Of a DNA stretch of 6,633 nucleotides, positions 1-6,043 are shown in pieces (positions within the stretch are counted from its first letter, which is position 1; every line of letters begins with the position of its first letter). The notes below the pieces were generated by a model. The model saw only the letters and a list, made by a program, of their open reading frames with translations, had not been told where the DNA came from and did not search any database. The stretch lies in the NCBI GenBank assembly GCA_003978375.1, contig QNZW01000080.1, positions 1 through 6,633 on the forward strand, in the 5' to 3' direction. Source of the DNA: Sulfurovum sp. (GTDB taxonomy: Bacteria > Campylobacterota > Campylobacteria > Campylobacterales > Sulfurovaceae). The position numbers and the translations under genes are program-made.

Positions 1-436
1 AGTTTACAGTAGCATACCCTGCTTCATACCCGAAGGCTTCCATACGCATTTTAGTAGGTGTGGTTTTTGCAATAGTGATATATTCATTGCCTTTCTTTCC
101 ATCAACACCATTAAAGCCACTGTAGGTGATAGTAACATTTTTATATGCTTTACTCTCTTCTCTTGGAAACGAGAGTATACCATAAGGCCAATGGACGATT
201 TTGTCATTGTTGACTCCATACAGACGTATATCTACATCTTTATCTGAGACAAGATTGATATGCAATCCTTGAATGCCTTTGGGTATCTCTCCTACGTAGA
301 CTGCATTATTATAGTCACCATTATAGGACTCTATCTGCTGTTCAAAGGTGCCTGAGCCTGAGCAACCTTGGAAATTAAATTCCGCGTGTATTATACTTAT
401 AAAAAGTATCCATAACAATATTATTTTATTTTTCAT
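1..436 (-). CDS. Secreted protein of unknown function (N-terminal part, runs off the left edge)
   Basis: An open frame starts at the ATG at 436 and stays open for 145 codons to the window edge, so the C-terminus is missing. A good ribosome binding site (AGGTGGG, 445-451) sits 8 nt upstream. Residues 1-18 are a clear Sec signal peptide: MKNK, then a hydrophobic core ending in IIHA, with likely cleavage after A18. The mature part is polar and rich in Gly, Tyr and Asn, with alternating hydrophobic residues that suggest a beta-sandwich. Recognisable blocks are DVDIRLYG (67-74), WPYGIL (83-88), ITYSGFNGVDG (103-113), GNEYITI (116-122) and FGYEAGYATV (135-144). From memory these resemble a module found in secreted proteins of diverse, often marine, bacteria; I cannot name a family or function. 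Cys25 lies too far beyond the hydrophobic core to be a lipobox. The gene is on the same strand as proA, 98 bp downstream of it, and has its own promoter-like site. It is real with high confidence; its role is unknown. Confidence 0.85.
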   Translation of the reverse strand, partial: MKNKIILLWILFISIIHAEFNFQGCSGSGTFEQQIESYNGDYNNAVYVGEIPKGIQGLHINLVSDKDVDIRLYGVNNDKIVHWPYGILSFPREESKAYKNVTITYSGFNGVDGKKGNEYITIAKTTPTKMRMEAFGYEAGYATVN

Positions 437-486
437 GATTTGTTCCCACCTGTATGTTAAATATACTTTACATTTCCGTTGGGATT

Positions 487-495
487 AGTATATCA
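487..495 (-). promoter_or_regulatory. Extended -10 promoter element of the left-edge secreted-protein gene
   Basis: On the minus strand the sequence reads TGATATACT, an extended -10 (TGnTATAAT) with one mismatch. It lies about 50 bp upstream of the ATG at 436, giving a predicted leader of roughly 45 nt. No -35 hexamer at normal spacing is visible; TTGATA lies too far upstream (about 21 bp). The call rests on motif and position only. Confidence 0.5.
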
Positions 496-534
496 TTTTA
501 TCACTTTCAATACTATCAATCCAATAAAATTATA

Positions 535-1767
535 TTATCTCGTTTCTCCATTTCCATAAATTTTATATTTATACGTTGTAAGCTCACTCACACCCATTGG
601 TCCTCTAGCGTGGAGCTTGTTGGTACTAATACCTACTTCTGCACCAAAACCAAATTCTCCACCATCTGTAAATTGTGTACTTGCATTCAGATACACACAT
701 GCCGCATCTACGGCATTTAAAAAGTATTCTGCTGTGGTGTAATTTTCTGTAATAATTGCTTCAGAGTGCTGTGAGCCATATGTTTCTATATGCTCTATTG
801 CTGCTTCTACTCCATCTACCACACGTATGGTTAAAATATTATCAAGATATTCTGTTTGATAATCTTCAAGCGTTGCTGCATGCACGTCTATATATGCTTG
901 TGTTTTTTCACACCCTCGTATCTCTGTACCTTGCATATCATATGCTTTCTTGATTAAAGGCAATATCTCTGAGGCAATTGCTTCATCAACAAGTAAGGTT
1001 TCTAATGCCCCACAAATACCTGTACGACGACATTTAGCATTGATGCCGATGTCTAAAGCCTTAGTAAAATCAGCATCTTTATCGATATAGGTATGACAAA
1101 GCCCTTTATCATGTTTTACCACTGGTACTGTTGCATGGGTGGAGACATATTTAATCAATGCTTCTCCACCACGTGGCACAATAAGATCTACATAATTATC
1201 TTGTTTAATGAGATTTGCTACGCCCTCACGAGAACTGTCTGGCAACAATGAAATAGCTACTTTTGGAATACCATGTTGTTCAAGTATCTCTTGCAGTACA
1301 GTTGCAATCGCCTTATTTGAATATTCTGCTTCTTTTCCTCCTTTGAGTATGGCAACATTACCACTCTTAAAACAAAGTGCACCTACGTCTGCTGTAACAT
1401 TGGGGCGTGATTCATAAATGACACCTATCACACCTATAGGTACAGAGACTTTTTCTATTTTAAACCCAGCATCAGCATACCAACCATCAAGAACACGTCC
1501 TACTGGCTCTTTAAGTGCAGCAATATCTTCTATGGCTTTAGCCATACCCTCAATACGCTCTTCATTTAACAAAAGTCTATCTTTTAATGCTACACTTAAA
1601 TGATTTGTTTCAGCGTTTTGCATATCTAGTGCATTGGCTTTAAGAATCTCTTTACTATGATTACGCAAACCCTCTGCCATTGCTTTAAGTACACTGTTTT
1701 TTTGCATACCATCAAGCGTGGAGAGTAGCCTACTTGAAGCTTTTGCTTCCTTTAAAAATGCTTCCAT
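535..1767 (-). CDS. proA: Gamma-glutamyl phosphate reductase (glutamate-5-semialdehyde dehydrogenase)
   Basis: ProA reduces gamma-glutamyl phosphate with NADPH to glutamate-5-semialdehyde, the second step of proline synthesis from glutamate, in the cytoplasm. The 410-residue product is full length for the family. Visible landmarks are PIGVIGVIYESRPNVTADVG (110-129), SGNVAILKGGKEA (135-147), and the active-site block NAKCRRTGICGALETLLV (243-260), with the catalytic thiol expected at Cys252 by family alignment. The family signature runs from V317 to I338, around HIETYGSQHSEAII, and is followed by the conserved NASTQFTDGGEFGFGAEVGIST and LHARGPMG blocks near the C-terminus. The RTGICG form of the active-site block is also seen in alphaproteobacterial enzymes; E. 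coli has a different version. The ATG start at 1767 is supported by AAGGA 9 nt upstream (1777-1781). The gene is divergent from proC, so two proline genes share one control region. proB is not adjacent. No frameshift or missing key residue is seen. Confidence 0.97.
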   Translation of the reverse strand: MEAFLKEAKASSRLLSTLDGMQKNSVLKAMAEGLRNHSKEILKANALDMQNAETNHLSVALKDRLLLNEERIEGMAKAIEDIAALKEPVGRVLDGWYADAGFKIEKVSVPIGVIGVIYESRPNVTADVGALCFKSGNVAILKGGKEAEYSNKAIATVLQEILEQHGIPKVAISLLPDSSREGVANLIKQDNYVDLIVPRGGEALIKYVSTHATVPVVKHDKGLCHTYIDKDADFTKALDIGINAKCRRTGICGALETLLVDEAIASEILPLIKKAYDMQGTEIRGCEKTQAYIDVHAATLEDYQTEYLDNILTIRVVDGVEAAIEHIETYGSQHSEAIITENYTTAEYFLNAVDAACVYLNASTQFTDGGEFGFGAEVGISTNKLHARGPMGVSELTTYKYKIYGNGETR

Positions 1768-1798
1768 ATCTCTATATCCTTGTCAATCAGTCTTATTC

Positions 1799-1807
1799 AT
1801 TTTAACA
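1799..1807 (-). promoter_or_regulatory. Candidate proA promoter (extended -10)
   Basis: The minus strand reads TGTTAAAAT, an extended -10 (TGn plus TAAAAT, one mismatch from TATAAT). It lies about 32 bp upstream of the proA ATG at 1767. No convincing -35 is present. The same base pairs form the -35 candidate of proC on the other strand, so this call is plausible but not certain. Confidence 0.4.
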
Positions 1808-1831
1808 AATATATACTAATAATGCTATAAT
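1802..1831 (+). promoter_or_regulatory. proC promoter (-35 TTAACA, extended -10 TGCTATAAT)
   Basis: TTAACA (1802-1807) matches the TTGACA consensus at five of six positions. It is separated by 18 bp from a perfect TATAAT (1826-1831), which also carries the TGn extension (TG at 1823-1824). The predicted transcript would start near 1838, leaving a leader of about 26 nt before the ATG at 1864. This is the strongest promoter-like site in the window. Confidence 0.7.
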
Positions 1832-1863
1832 GTATCTACTAAAATATAGAAGTGAGTCATAAA

Positions 1864-2628
1864 ATGAGAACAATAACATTTGTAGGCAATGGTAATATGG
1901 GACTAAGTATCGCTCAAGGGCTTAAAGGCAAATACCATATAGAAGTTGTTGGCAGAAATATGAAAAATCTTGATACTTTTGAAGAAAAGCTAGGTCAAAA
2001 AATAAATAAATTTTTGATAGATGATTTTTCTATTGCCCATAAAACTATCTTGCTTTGCGTTAAACCAGGAAACATAGTAGAGGTAAGTAACAAACTACAA
2101 GGCAAGGCTGATTTACTTATTTCTGTGTTAGCAGGTGTACCTACCAAATCTCTCAAAAAGCATTTCAAAGCAAAATCAATCATACGCAGTATGCCCAATC
2201 TAGCCGCGAGTGTTGGCAAATCCATCACTTCCATTACAGGTGATTTAGCAGGAAAGGAAGAGGCTACTGTTATCTTAAATGCTATAGGAAACACATTATG
2301 GCTAGAGAGTGAAAAAGAGATAGATATTGCCACTGCACTAGCTGGTTCTGGACCAGCTTATCTTGCACTCATTGCCGAAGCATTTGTAGATGGTGCTGTT
2401 AAACAAGGGCTTCAAAGAGAAAATGCCACAATTGCCATGCAAGGTCTATTTAGTGGATTTTCATCTCTTGTACAAGAGATGACGCCATCTACATTAAAAG
2501 ACAATGTCATGAGTCCTGGAGGGACAACTGCAGCAGGATACAGTGCTTTAGAAAAGGGAAATGTTAGGGCATCTTGTATGAATGCAATTCAAAAAGCCTA
2601 CAAAAAAGCTGAAAAATTATCCCATTAA
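1864..2628 (+). CDS. proC: Pyrroline-5-carboxylate reductase
   Basis: ProC reduces 1-pyrroline-5-carboxylate to L-proline with NAD(P)H, the final step of the pathway, in the cytoplasm. The protein shows the N-terminal Rossmann glycine motif GNGNMG (8-13), CVKPGN (65-70), SMPN (109-112), GSGPAY (161-166) and the C-terminal signature around VMSPGGTTAAGYSALE (215-230). The length of 254 residues is slightly below the roughly 265-275 usual for the family but nothing essential is missing. I chose ATG 1864 because the family typically begins M-[KR]-x-I-x-F-[IV]-G, which matches MRTITFVGNG exactly. A GTG at 1852 would add MSHK, and its own bases lie in the purine-rich stretch GAAGTGAG (1849-1856) that probably acts as the weak ribosome binding site for 1864. 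The gene is transcribed divergently from proA and converges on the DUF1269-like gene 27 bp downstream. Confidence 0.96.
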   Translation: MRTITFVGNGNMGLSIAQGLKGKYHIEVVGRNMKNLDTFEEKLGQKINKFLIDDFSIAHKTILLCVKPGNIVEVSNKLQGKADLLISVLAGVPTKSLKKHFKAKSIIRSMPNLAASVGKSITSITGDLAGKEEATVILNAIGNTLWLESEKEIDIATALAGSGPAYLALIAEAFVDGAVKQGLQRENATIAMQGLFSGFSSLVQEMTPSTLKDNVMSPGGTTAAGYSALEKGNVRASCMNAIQKAYKKAEKLSH

Positions 2629-2641
2629 ATCTTATCAGTAT

Positions 2642-2684
2642 GTAGGGCTTAAGTCTTACTTGTTTGTTTGTTGTATTTTTTCTT
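2642..2684 (+). terminator. Possible weak proC terminator
   Basis: In RNA from the plus strand, GUAGGGC (2642-2648) can pair with GUCUUAC (2653-2659) around a UUAA loop, giving 7 bp including two G-U pairs. A T-rich run follows (2660-2684). The hairpin begins 13 nt after the proC stop. On the opposite strand the two wobble pairs become A-C mismatches, so it would work for proC only. It is weak and low in GC, and it overlaps the last codons of the convergent gene. Confidence 0.35.
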
Positions 2685-3159
2685 TGATTAGTGCTACATC
2701 TTTATCATCAATATTAATCTTGACAATCTCTCCCTCATAAGGTTCCATTGCCACTTCATAAGAGTTGGCATTTTTTTCATCCGTCACTAAAACCAATGCA
2801 GATGTATTGTTTTGTAATTTTTTTCCAAATTCATCCAATTTGGGATCATCTAATATCTCATCCATTGTTAAACCAAATAGTCCCCACAATGAACCGCCCA
2901 AAGCTGCACCTGCTAGTGCAGATGCTGGACTTGCTATTAAGCCTAATAAGGCACCAGTAAAGGCACCCCATCCAAAACCTGAAGCCCCCATATTATCTTG
3001 TGCCCAGGTACTATGAATATGTAAACGACCGTTCTTTTTTTTAGATACCACCGCAACATCATCAATCCATAGATAATCCTCATCTAAATTTTCTAATTTT
3101 TCCAATACGTTCTGTGCGGTGTTGGCTCCTTGAAAAATATATGCTGTAAATACTGCCAT
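2656..3159 (-). CDS. DUF1269-like glycine-rich, possibly membrane-associated protein
   Basis: The 167-residue product has three parts. Residues 1-50 are soluble, contain WIDDVAVVSKKKNGRLHIH (31-49), and resemble the N-terminus of DUF1269 proteins. Residues 57-98 are rich in Gly and Ala, forming an apolar stretch with glycine-zipper spacing (GASGFGWGAFTGALLGLIA, then ALAGAALGGSLWGLFG). Residues 99-167 are charged and mixed alpha/beta, with SALVLVTDEKNANSYEVAMEPYEG as a likely strand-helix unit. No signal peptide is present. DUF1269 proteins are of unknown function; a membrane or lipid-facing role for the glycine stretch is inferred. The start at 3159 is supported by AAGGGA (3167-3172), 7 nt upstream. 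The gene follows the Tol-Pal operon on the same strand, 102 bp downstream, but has its own promoter-like site. Its last codons lie in the possible proC terminator. The family assignment is from memory of its typical sequence and is fairly but not fully secure. Confidence 0.85.
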   Translation of the reverse strand: MAVFTAYIFQGANTAQNVLEKLENLDEDYLWIDDVAVVSKKKNGRLHIHSTWAQDNMGASGFGWGAFTGALLGLIASPASALAGAALGGSLWGLFGLTMDEILDDPKLDEFGKKLQNNTSALVLVTDEKNANSYEVAMEPYEGEIVKINIDDKDVALIKEKIQQTNK

Positions 3160-3200
3160 GACTTCATCCCTTTTAATTTGTTTTTACTTAAGAAGAGATA

Positions 3201-3229
3201 ATATTACATCATAAAATACAATCTGTCTA
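3201..3229 (-). promoter_or_regulatory. Promoter of the DUF1269-like gene
   Basis: On the minus strand, TAGACA (plus 3224-3229, five of six to TTGACA) is followed after exactly 17 bp by TAATAT (plus 3201-3206, four of six to TATAAT). The predicted start is near 3194, about 35 nt before the ATG. It suggests the gene can be transcribed independently of the tol operon just upstream. Confidence 0.45.
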
Positions 3230-3261
3230 TCCATTTTACGACATTCAAAATGACATTTGGA

Positions 3262-4080
3262 TTATAGATGTTTTAATTTTTGCTTGGCAATTTTGGCAGA
3301 TTTTTTATCACTATAATTGGCGATAATATTTTCATAAAATGTTTTTGCTTGGTCTTTTTCTCCATTTTTTTCCAACGAAATTGCGGTATGAAGTAGTAAT
3401 GTATCGATATAACTGGCTTGGTCATTTAACCCTGCACTTTTTTTAAAATAAAAAACAGCATCATCATATTGTTTGGTGTAGTAGGCTATCTCACCTAAAT
3501 AATAGTTTGATTCTGCTGGTTTGTATCCTTGTGTATCTGTTGCTACAAATTTTGTTTTGGCATCACTAAAACGTTGTTTTACAAAAAGCCTTACACCTTC
3601 ACTATAAAGTGTTGCACTGGTTTTGTTTTCCATTGATGTGCTAGGTGCTTCTTCATTCATGGTTTTTTTGACCCTTTGGCTAGTAACATGAGAAGAAGTA
3701 TCTATTTTTTGACCCGATAAAATTTTTTGTAATTCTGTTTTACTGACATACTCATTGTTGATTTTATCTATCATTTCACCTAGTTCTTTGAGCAGTGCAT
3801 CATTGTTACCCGTATTATTTTTTGCAGTAACATTGTACCCATTTTGCTGCAATTCATTCACCGTAGCACTTAATCCTTCAACAATACTTTTTAGTCCCTC
3901 AATCTGCTCGTTTTGTTGTGCTATTTTTTGTCTTAATACCCCAATGCTTTTCTTATTGTGCATGATTGCTTTACTTGGAGAGACGAAGTTTCCTCGTCCA
4001 TTTGCATAAACAGAAGCTTCTGCCATAAGCAAACCAGTATGGATACTTAGAAAAAATACTATATATGCTAAATGTTTCAT
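3262..4080 (-). CDS. cpoB: CpoB/YbgF-like periplasmic TPR protein of the Tol-Pal system
   Basis: CpoB (formerly YbgF) is the periplasmic Tol-Pal accessory protein that in E. coli links outer-membrane constriction by Tol to peptidoglycan synthesis at division. The 272-residue product begins with a Sec signal peptide (MKHLAYIVFFLSIHTGLLMA, cleavage near residues 20-22). A heptad-like helical segment follows at about 47-80 (IGVLRQKIAQQNEQIEGLKS and onward), matching the family's coiled-coil trimerisation region, and a second helical stretch at about 95-120. A Ser/Thr/Lys-rich linker (about 125-155) leads to C-terminal TPR repeats (about 156-270), including YYLGEIAYYTKQYDDAVFYF and DQAKTFYENIIANYSDKKSA. 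The start at 4080 lies 8 nt after the pal stop, and its ribosome binding site AAGGA (4086-4090) shares bases with that stop codon. This implies translational coupling in a tolB-pal-cpoB operon. Function is inferred from architecture and position; sequence identity to E. coli CpoB is probably low. Confidence 0.88.
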   Translation of the reverse strand: MKHLAYIVFFLSIHTGLLMAEASVYANGRGNFVSPSKAIMHNKKSIGVLRQKIAQQNEQIEGLKSIVEGLSATVNELQQNGYNVTAKNNTGNNDALLKELGEMIDKINNEYVSKTELQKILSGQKIDTSSHVTSQRVKKTMNEEAPSTSMENKTSATLYSEGVRLFVKQRFSDAKTKFVATDTQGYKPAESNYYLGEIAYYTKQYDDAVFYFKKSAGLNDQASYIDTLLLHTAISLEKNGEKDQAKTFYENIIANYSDKKSAKIAKQKLKHL

Positions 4081-4088
4081 GCCTATCC

Positions 4089-4676
4089 TTATTTTACTAA
4101 ATGAAGATCAACTCTTCTGTTTCGTGCATAACATCCATCTGTAGGACTCGAACATACTGGGCTACTCTCTCCATAACTTACAATCACCATTTTAGTAGCA
4201 GAAACACCTTGTGCTATCATATTATCTTTTACTGCTTTGGCACGTTTAAGTCCCAATGCATAATTGTATTCATCTGTACCAAACTCATCACAATTACCCT
4301 CAATTTTAATCTTCTTGCTTGTTTTAGATGCCACTTGAGCGTTAAGTGTCATACGATTTTCCATAGAGGGTGCAATGCCATACCCACCAAATCCAAAATA
4401 AAGACTTTTGAATCCATCACTACTACTATTTACATTGCTTCCATTGAGTGTATCACTGTTACTCTCATTACTTGAAACATTTTGGTTGGCACTTTTATTG
4501 TTTTCGTTGCCATAAGTATTTTCATTAATCGCTACTGTCTCTCCTGCTATTTGTGTAGCATCAGAAACATTATTTCGTCCTTTTGGTGCATCGAGATTTG
4601 ACGCCTTTTGACCACAAGCACTAAAAAAAAACATTGCCAAGAGTGTCATCACAGGTAAGAGAAATTTTTGTATCAT
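4089..4676 (-). CDS. pal: Peptidoglycan-associated lipoprotein Pal
   Basis: Pal is an outer-membrane lipoprotein whose OmpA-like domain binds peptidoglycan and which is dislodged by TolB. The 195-residue product has a lipoprotein signal peptide with FFFSAC ending at Cys21, an Asn/Ser-rich linker (about 50-88), and an OmpA-C domain (about 92-195). In the OmpA family an Asp and an Arg 15 residues apart bind diaminopimelate; here these are D130 in GNCDEFGTDEYNYALGLKRA and R145, with NRRVD at 186-190. Cys175 and Cys182 may form a disulfide. I chose ATG 4676 because AAGGA (4684-4688) lies 7 nt upstream and it gives a compact signal peptide. An in-frame ATG at 4694 would add MIKDIK but has no clear ribosome binding site. 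A run of nine T encodes FFF just before the lipidated Cys. The gene lies 24 nt after tolB and 8 nt before cpoB, in one operon. Confidence 0.95.
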   Translation of the reverse strand: MIQKFLLPVMTLLAMFFFSACGQKASNLDAPKGRNNVSDATQIAGETVAINENTYGNENNKSANQNVSSNESNSDTLNGSNVNSSSDGFKSLYFGFGGYGIAPSMENRMTLNAQVASKTSKKIKIEGNCDEFGTDEYNYALGLKRAKAVKDNMIAQGVSATKMVIVSYGESSPVCSSPTDGCYARNRRVDLHLVK

Positions 4677-4700
4677 TTTTATATCCTTAATCATCTTTAA

Positions 4701-5939
4701 TTACCAATCAATCGATTGAATTTTACGCCCAGAAATCGGGAATTGTAAACTTTGAGAACTTGCAAGATTAATATATCCTACTGACGAGCTTGAACCTTTG
4801 TGTTTTATAAACAAAACAACAGAACCATCTAAAGAAAATCTTGGAAACTGATTGGATCCCGTTGTTGTAAGAGGTCTTGTGTTTGCTCCTCTTGAAGAGG
4901 TCAAATAGATATTAAAGGTATTGGCACCAAAGCTATTTTTGCTCTCTCTACTTGCATACACTATTTGATTTGCATATGCATCACAAGCGTTATTGTTACG
5001 TCCATGATAGACCACTTGTGAAATGGCAGCAGCGTGAATAGCCTTTTTAAAAATATTGGCATACCCTAGTCTATTGGAAACAAATACGATACGACTCTCA
5101 TCATCCACATACTTGCCATTGACATCAATACCATTAAATCTAGTTATCTGTGTTTTTGCACCTGAGTGAAGGTTGAATTCATAAATATCAGCCTGTCCAT
5201 GGGGTGCCATAGTCAGTAGAAGCTTTTTACCATTTTTGCTTACATCAGAACATACCAACATGCCTTCTGATGTTGCAATCTTTTGCTTTGCACCTGTATA
5301 AATATTGATTTTATATAAGGTTGGCACCAAGCCACTATATGCACTATAATAAAAACTTTTTTGTGCAGCATCTGCCCATTTTGGAAAAAGATTTAATCCC
5401 CCTTGAATAATCACTTTTTGATAATGAAATGTATAATCAGCCAAAAGTATTTCACTATGTTTAGGGGTGGTATATCTAGCAAAGACCACATATCGATTCA
5501 TCCATGAAATATCTGGATATTTCAAGACATTATTTAAATCAGTCACTGCTTTATGAGCCAAAAAAGGTACTTTGTTCTTAGTAGGAATAGCATAAGATTT
5601 TTTAAAAATTTCACTACCATCAGAAGCTTTTAAAAAACGAATAGTAAGACTCGCTCCATTGCTTTGTGTCAGATCATATTTGAGTATATACTCTTTATTT
5701 TTTAAAGCAGGGGGTAAAAAAGTATCATTCAAGTTACCTTTTTGGTAGGTATTGTCTGCTAAAAAATGCCCTGATATTTTAAAATCAGAAAGTAATATTT
5801 TAAAAAAGTTCTCATTGGTTGTAGAAGATCCATCTATTATTGCAATACGAGACCGTTGTTCCACATCTTTTTCTATCTTAAGAGTGGCATCTACAGCATA
5901 GATCTTTAAGGCGAATAATAACAGTAATAAAGCTTTCAA
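4701..5939 (-). CDS. tolB: Tol-Pal system periplasmic beta-propeller protein TolB (TTG start)
   Basis: TolB is the periplasmic partner of Pal and TolA, needed for outer-membrane integrity and constriction at division. The 412-residue product has a short signal peptide (MKALLLLLFALKIYA, likely cleaved near residue 15), an N-terminal domain (about 20-135) and a WD40-like (PD40) beta-propeller (about 145-405). Blade motifs include FPKWADAAQKSFYYSAY (185-201), SKNGKKLLLTMA (234-245), ESRIVFVSNRLGYANIF (281-297) and FPRFSLDGSVVLFIKH (365-380). The length is close to E. coli TolB (430). The start codon is TTG: an in-frame TAA lies four codons upstream (5949-5951), and AAGGA (5946-5950) sits 6 nt before the TTG with no in-frame ATG between. 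The gene leads a tolB-pal-cpoB operon with its own promoter. No motor genes (exbB/tolQ, exbD/tolR, tolA) precede it in the window; the upstream gene is an unrelated MBL-fold protein. Confidence 0.95.
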   Translation of the reverse strand: MKALLLLLFALKIYAVDATLKIEKDVEQRSRIAIIDGSSTTNENFFKILLSDFKISGHFLADNTYQKGNLNDTFLPPALKNKEYILKYDLTQSNGASLTIRFLKASDGSEIFKKSYAIPTKNKVPFLAHKAVTDLNNVLKYPDISWMNRYVVFARYTTPKHSEILLADYTFHYQKVIIQGGLNLFPKWADAAQKSFYYSAYSGLVPTLYKINIYTGAKQKIATSEGMLVCSDVSKNGKKLLLTMAPHGQADIYEFNLHSGAKTQITRFNGIDVNGKYVDDESRIVFVSNRLGYANIFKKAIHAAAISQVVYHGRNNNACDAYANQIVYASRESKNSFGANTFNIYLTSSRGANTRPLTTTGSNQFPRFSLDGSVVLFIKHKGSSSSVGYINLASSQSLQFPISGRKIQSIDW

Positions 5940-5972
5940 AGCACGTCCTTAATTGTAGTCTTTTATTTAAGT

Positions 5973-5981
5973 ATTATATCA
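5973..5981 (-). promoter_or_regulatory. tolB-pal-cpoB promoter (perfect extended -10)
   Basis: The minus strand reads TGATATAAT, a perfect TGnTATAAT extended -10. Transcription would start near 5966, about 27 nt before the TTG start of tolB. There is no good -35 hexamer; that position is taken up by the edge of a 12-bp palindrome. Strong extended -10 with weak -35 is the known pattern for housekeeping promoters in Campylobacter and relatives. Confidence 0.65.
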
Positions 5982-5996
5982 AGCCCGTGTTAAACT

Positions 5997-6008
5997 TTCA
6001 TTAATGAA
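5997..6008. repeat. Perfect 12-bp palindrome upstream of the tolB -10, possible operator
   Basis: TTCATTAATGAA is perfectly self-complementary with no spacer. It lies 18 bp upstream of the tolB TATAAT, covering the place where a -35 would fall. A dimeric regulator could bind it, but AT-rich DNA yields such palindromes by chance and no second copy was noticed in the other promoter regions. Confidence 0.35.
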
Positions 6009-6015
6009 TATGAAG

Positions 6016-6034
6016 AAAGAATACTTGATTCTTT
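6016..6034. terminator. Weak hairpin downstream of the MBL gene, possible terminator
   Basis: AAAGAAT (6016-6022) and ATTCTTT (6028-6034) form a perfect 7-bp stem around a 5-nt loop, starting 9 nt after the MBL stop codon. Only one of the seven pairs is G-C. The run of T is better on the plus strand (TTTTTCTATTTT), where there is no gene to terminate, than on the minus strand. It could separate the MBL gene from tolB, but is weak. Confidence 0.3.
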
Positions 6035-6043
6035 TTCTATTTT

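Noticed and set aside
4..219. Minus-strand frame of 71 codons beginning MESTMTKSS
   Set aside because: It overlaps the partial secreted-protein gene in another frame on the same strand. That gene has a signal peptide and a ribosome binding site, while this frame has neither.
437..534. Terminator downstream of proA
   Set aside because: Only TTTTAT/ATAAAA with a 22-nt loop was found, which is too weak and too AT-only to support a call.
1852..1863. GTG at 1852 as the proC start
   Set aside because: It would add MSHK before the canonical family N-terminus and would consume the purine-rich stretch that best serves as ribosome binding site for ATG 1864.
1995..2333. Minus-strand frame of 112 codons
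   Set aside because: It lies wholly inside proC, antisense to conserved ProC sequence, and shows no recognisable domain. It is a shadow of the real gene.
3240..3261. AAATG-A-CATTT inverted repeat just after cpoB as a terminator
   Set aside because: The arms are separated by a single base, so no real hairpin can form, and no T run follows on the minus strand.
4101..4475. Plus-strand frame of 124 codons rich in Thr, Ile and Cys
   Set aside because: It is antisense to the OmpA-like domain and linker of pal, and its composition is that of a shadow frame.
4677..4694. ATG at 4694 as the pal start
   Set aside because: It has no clear ribosome binding site, whereas ATG 4676 has AAGGA at ideal spacing and gives a standard lipoprotein signal peptide.
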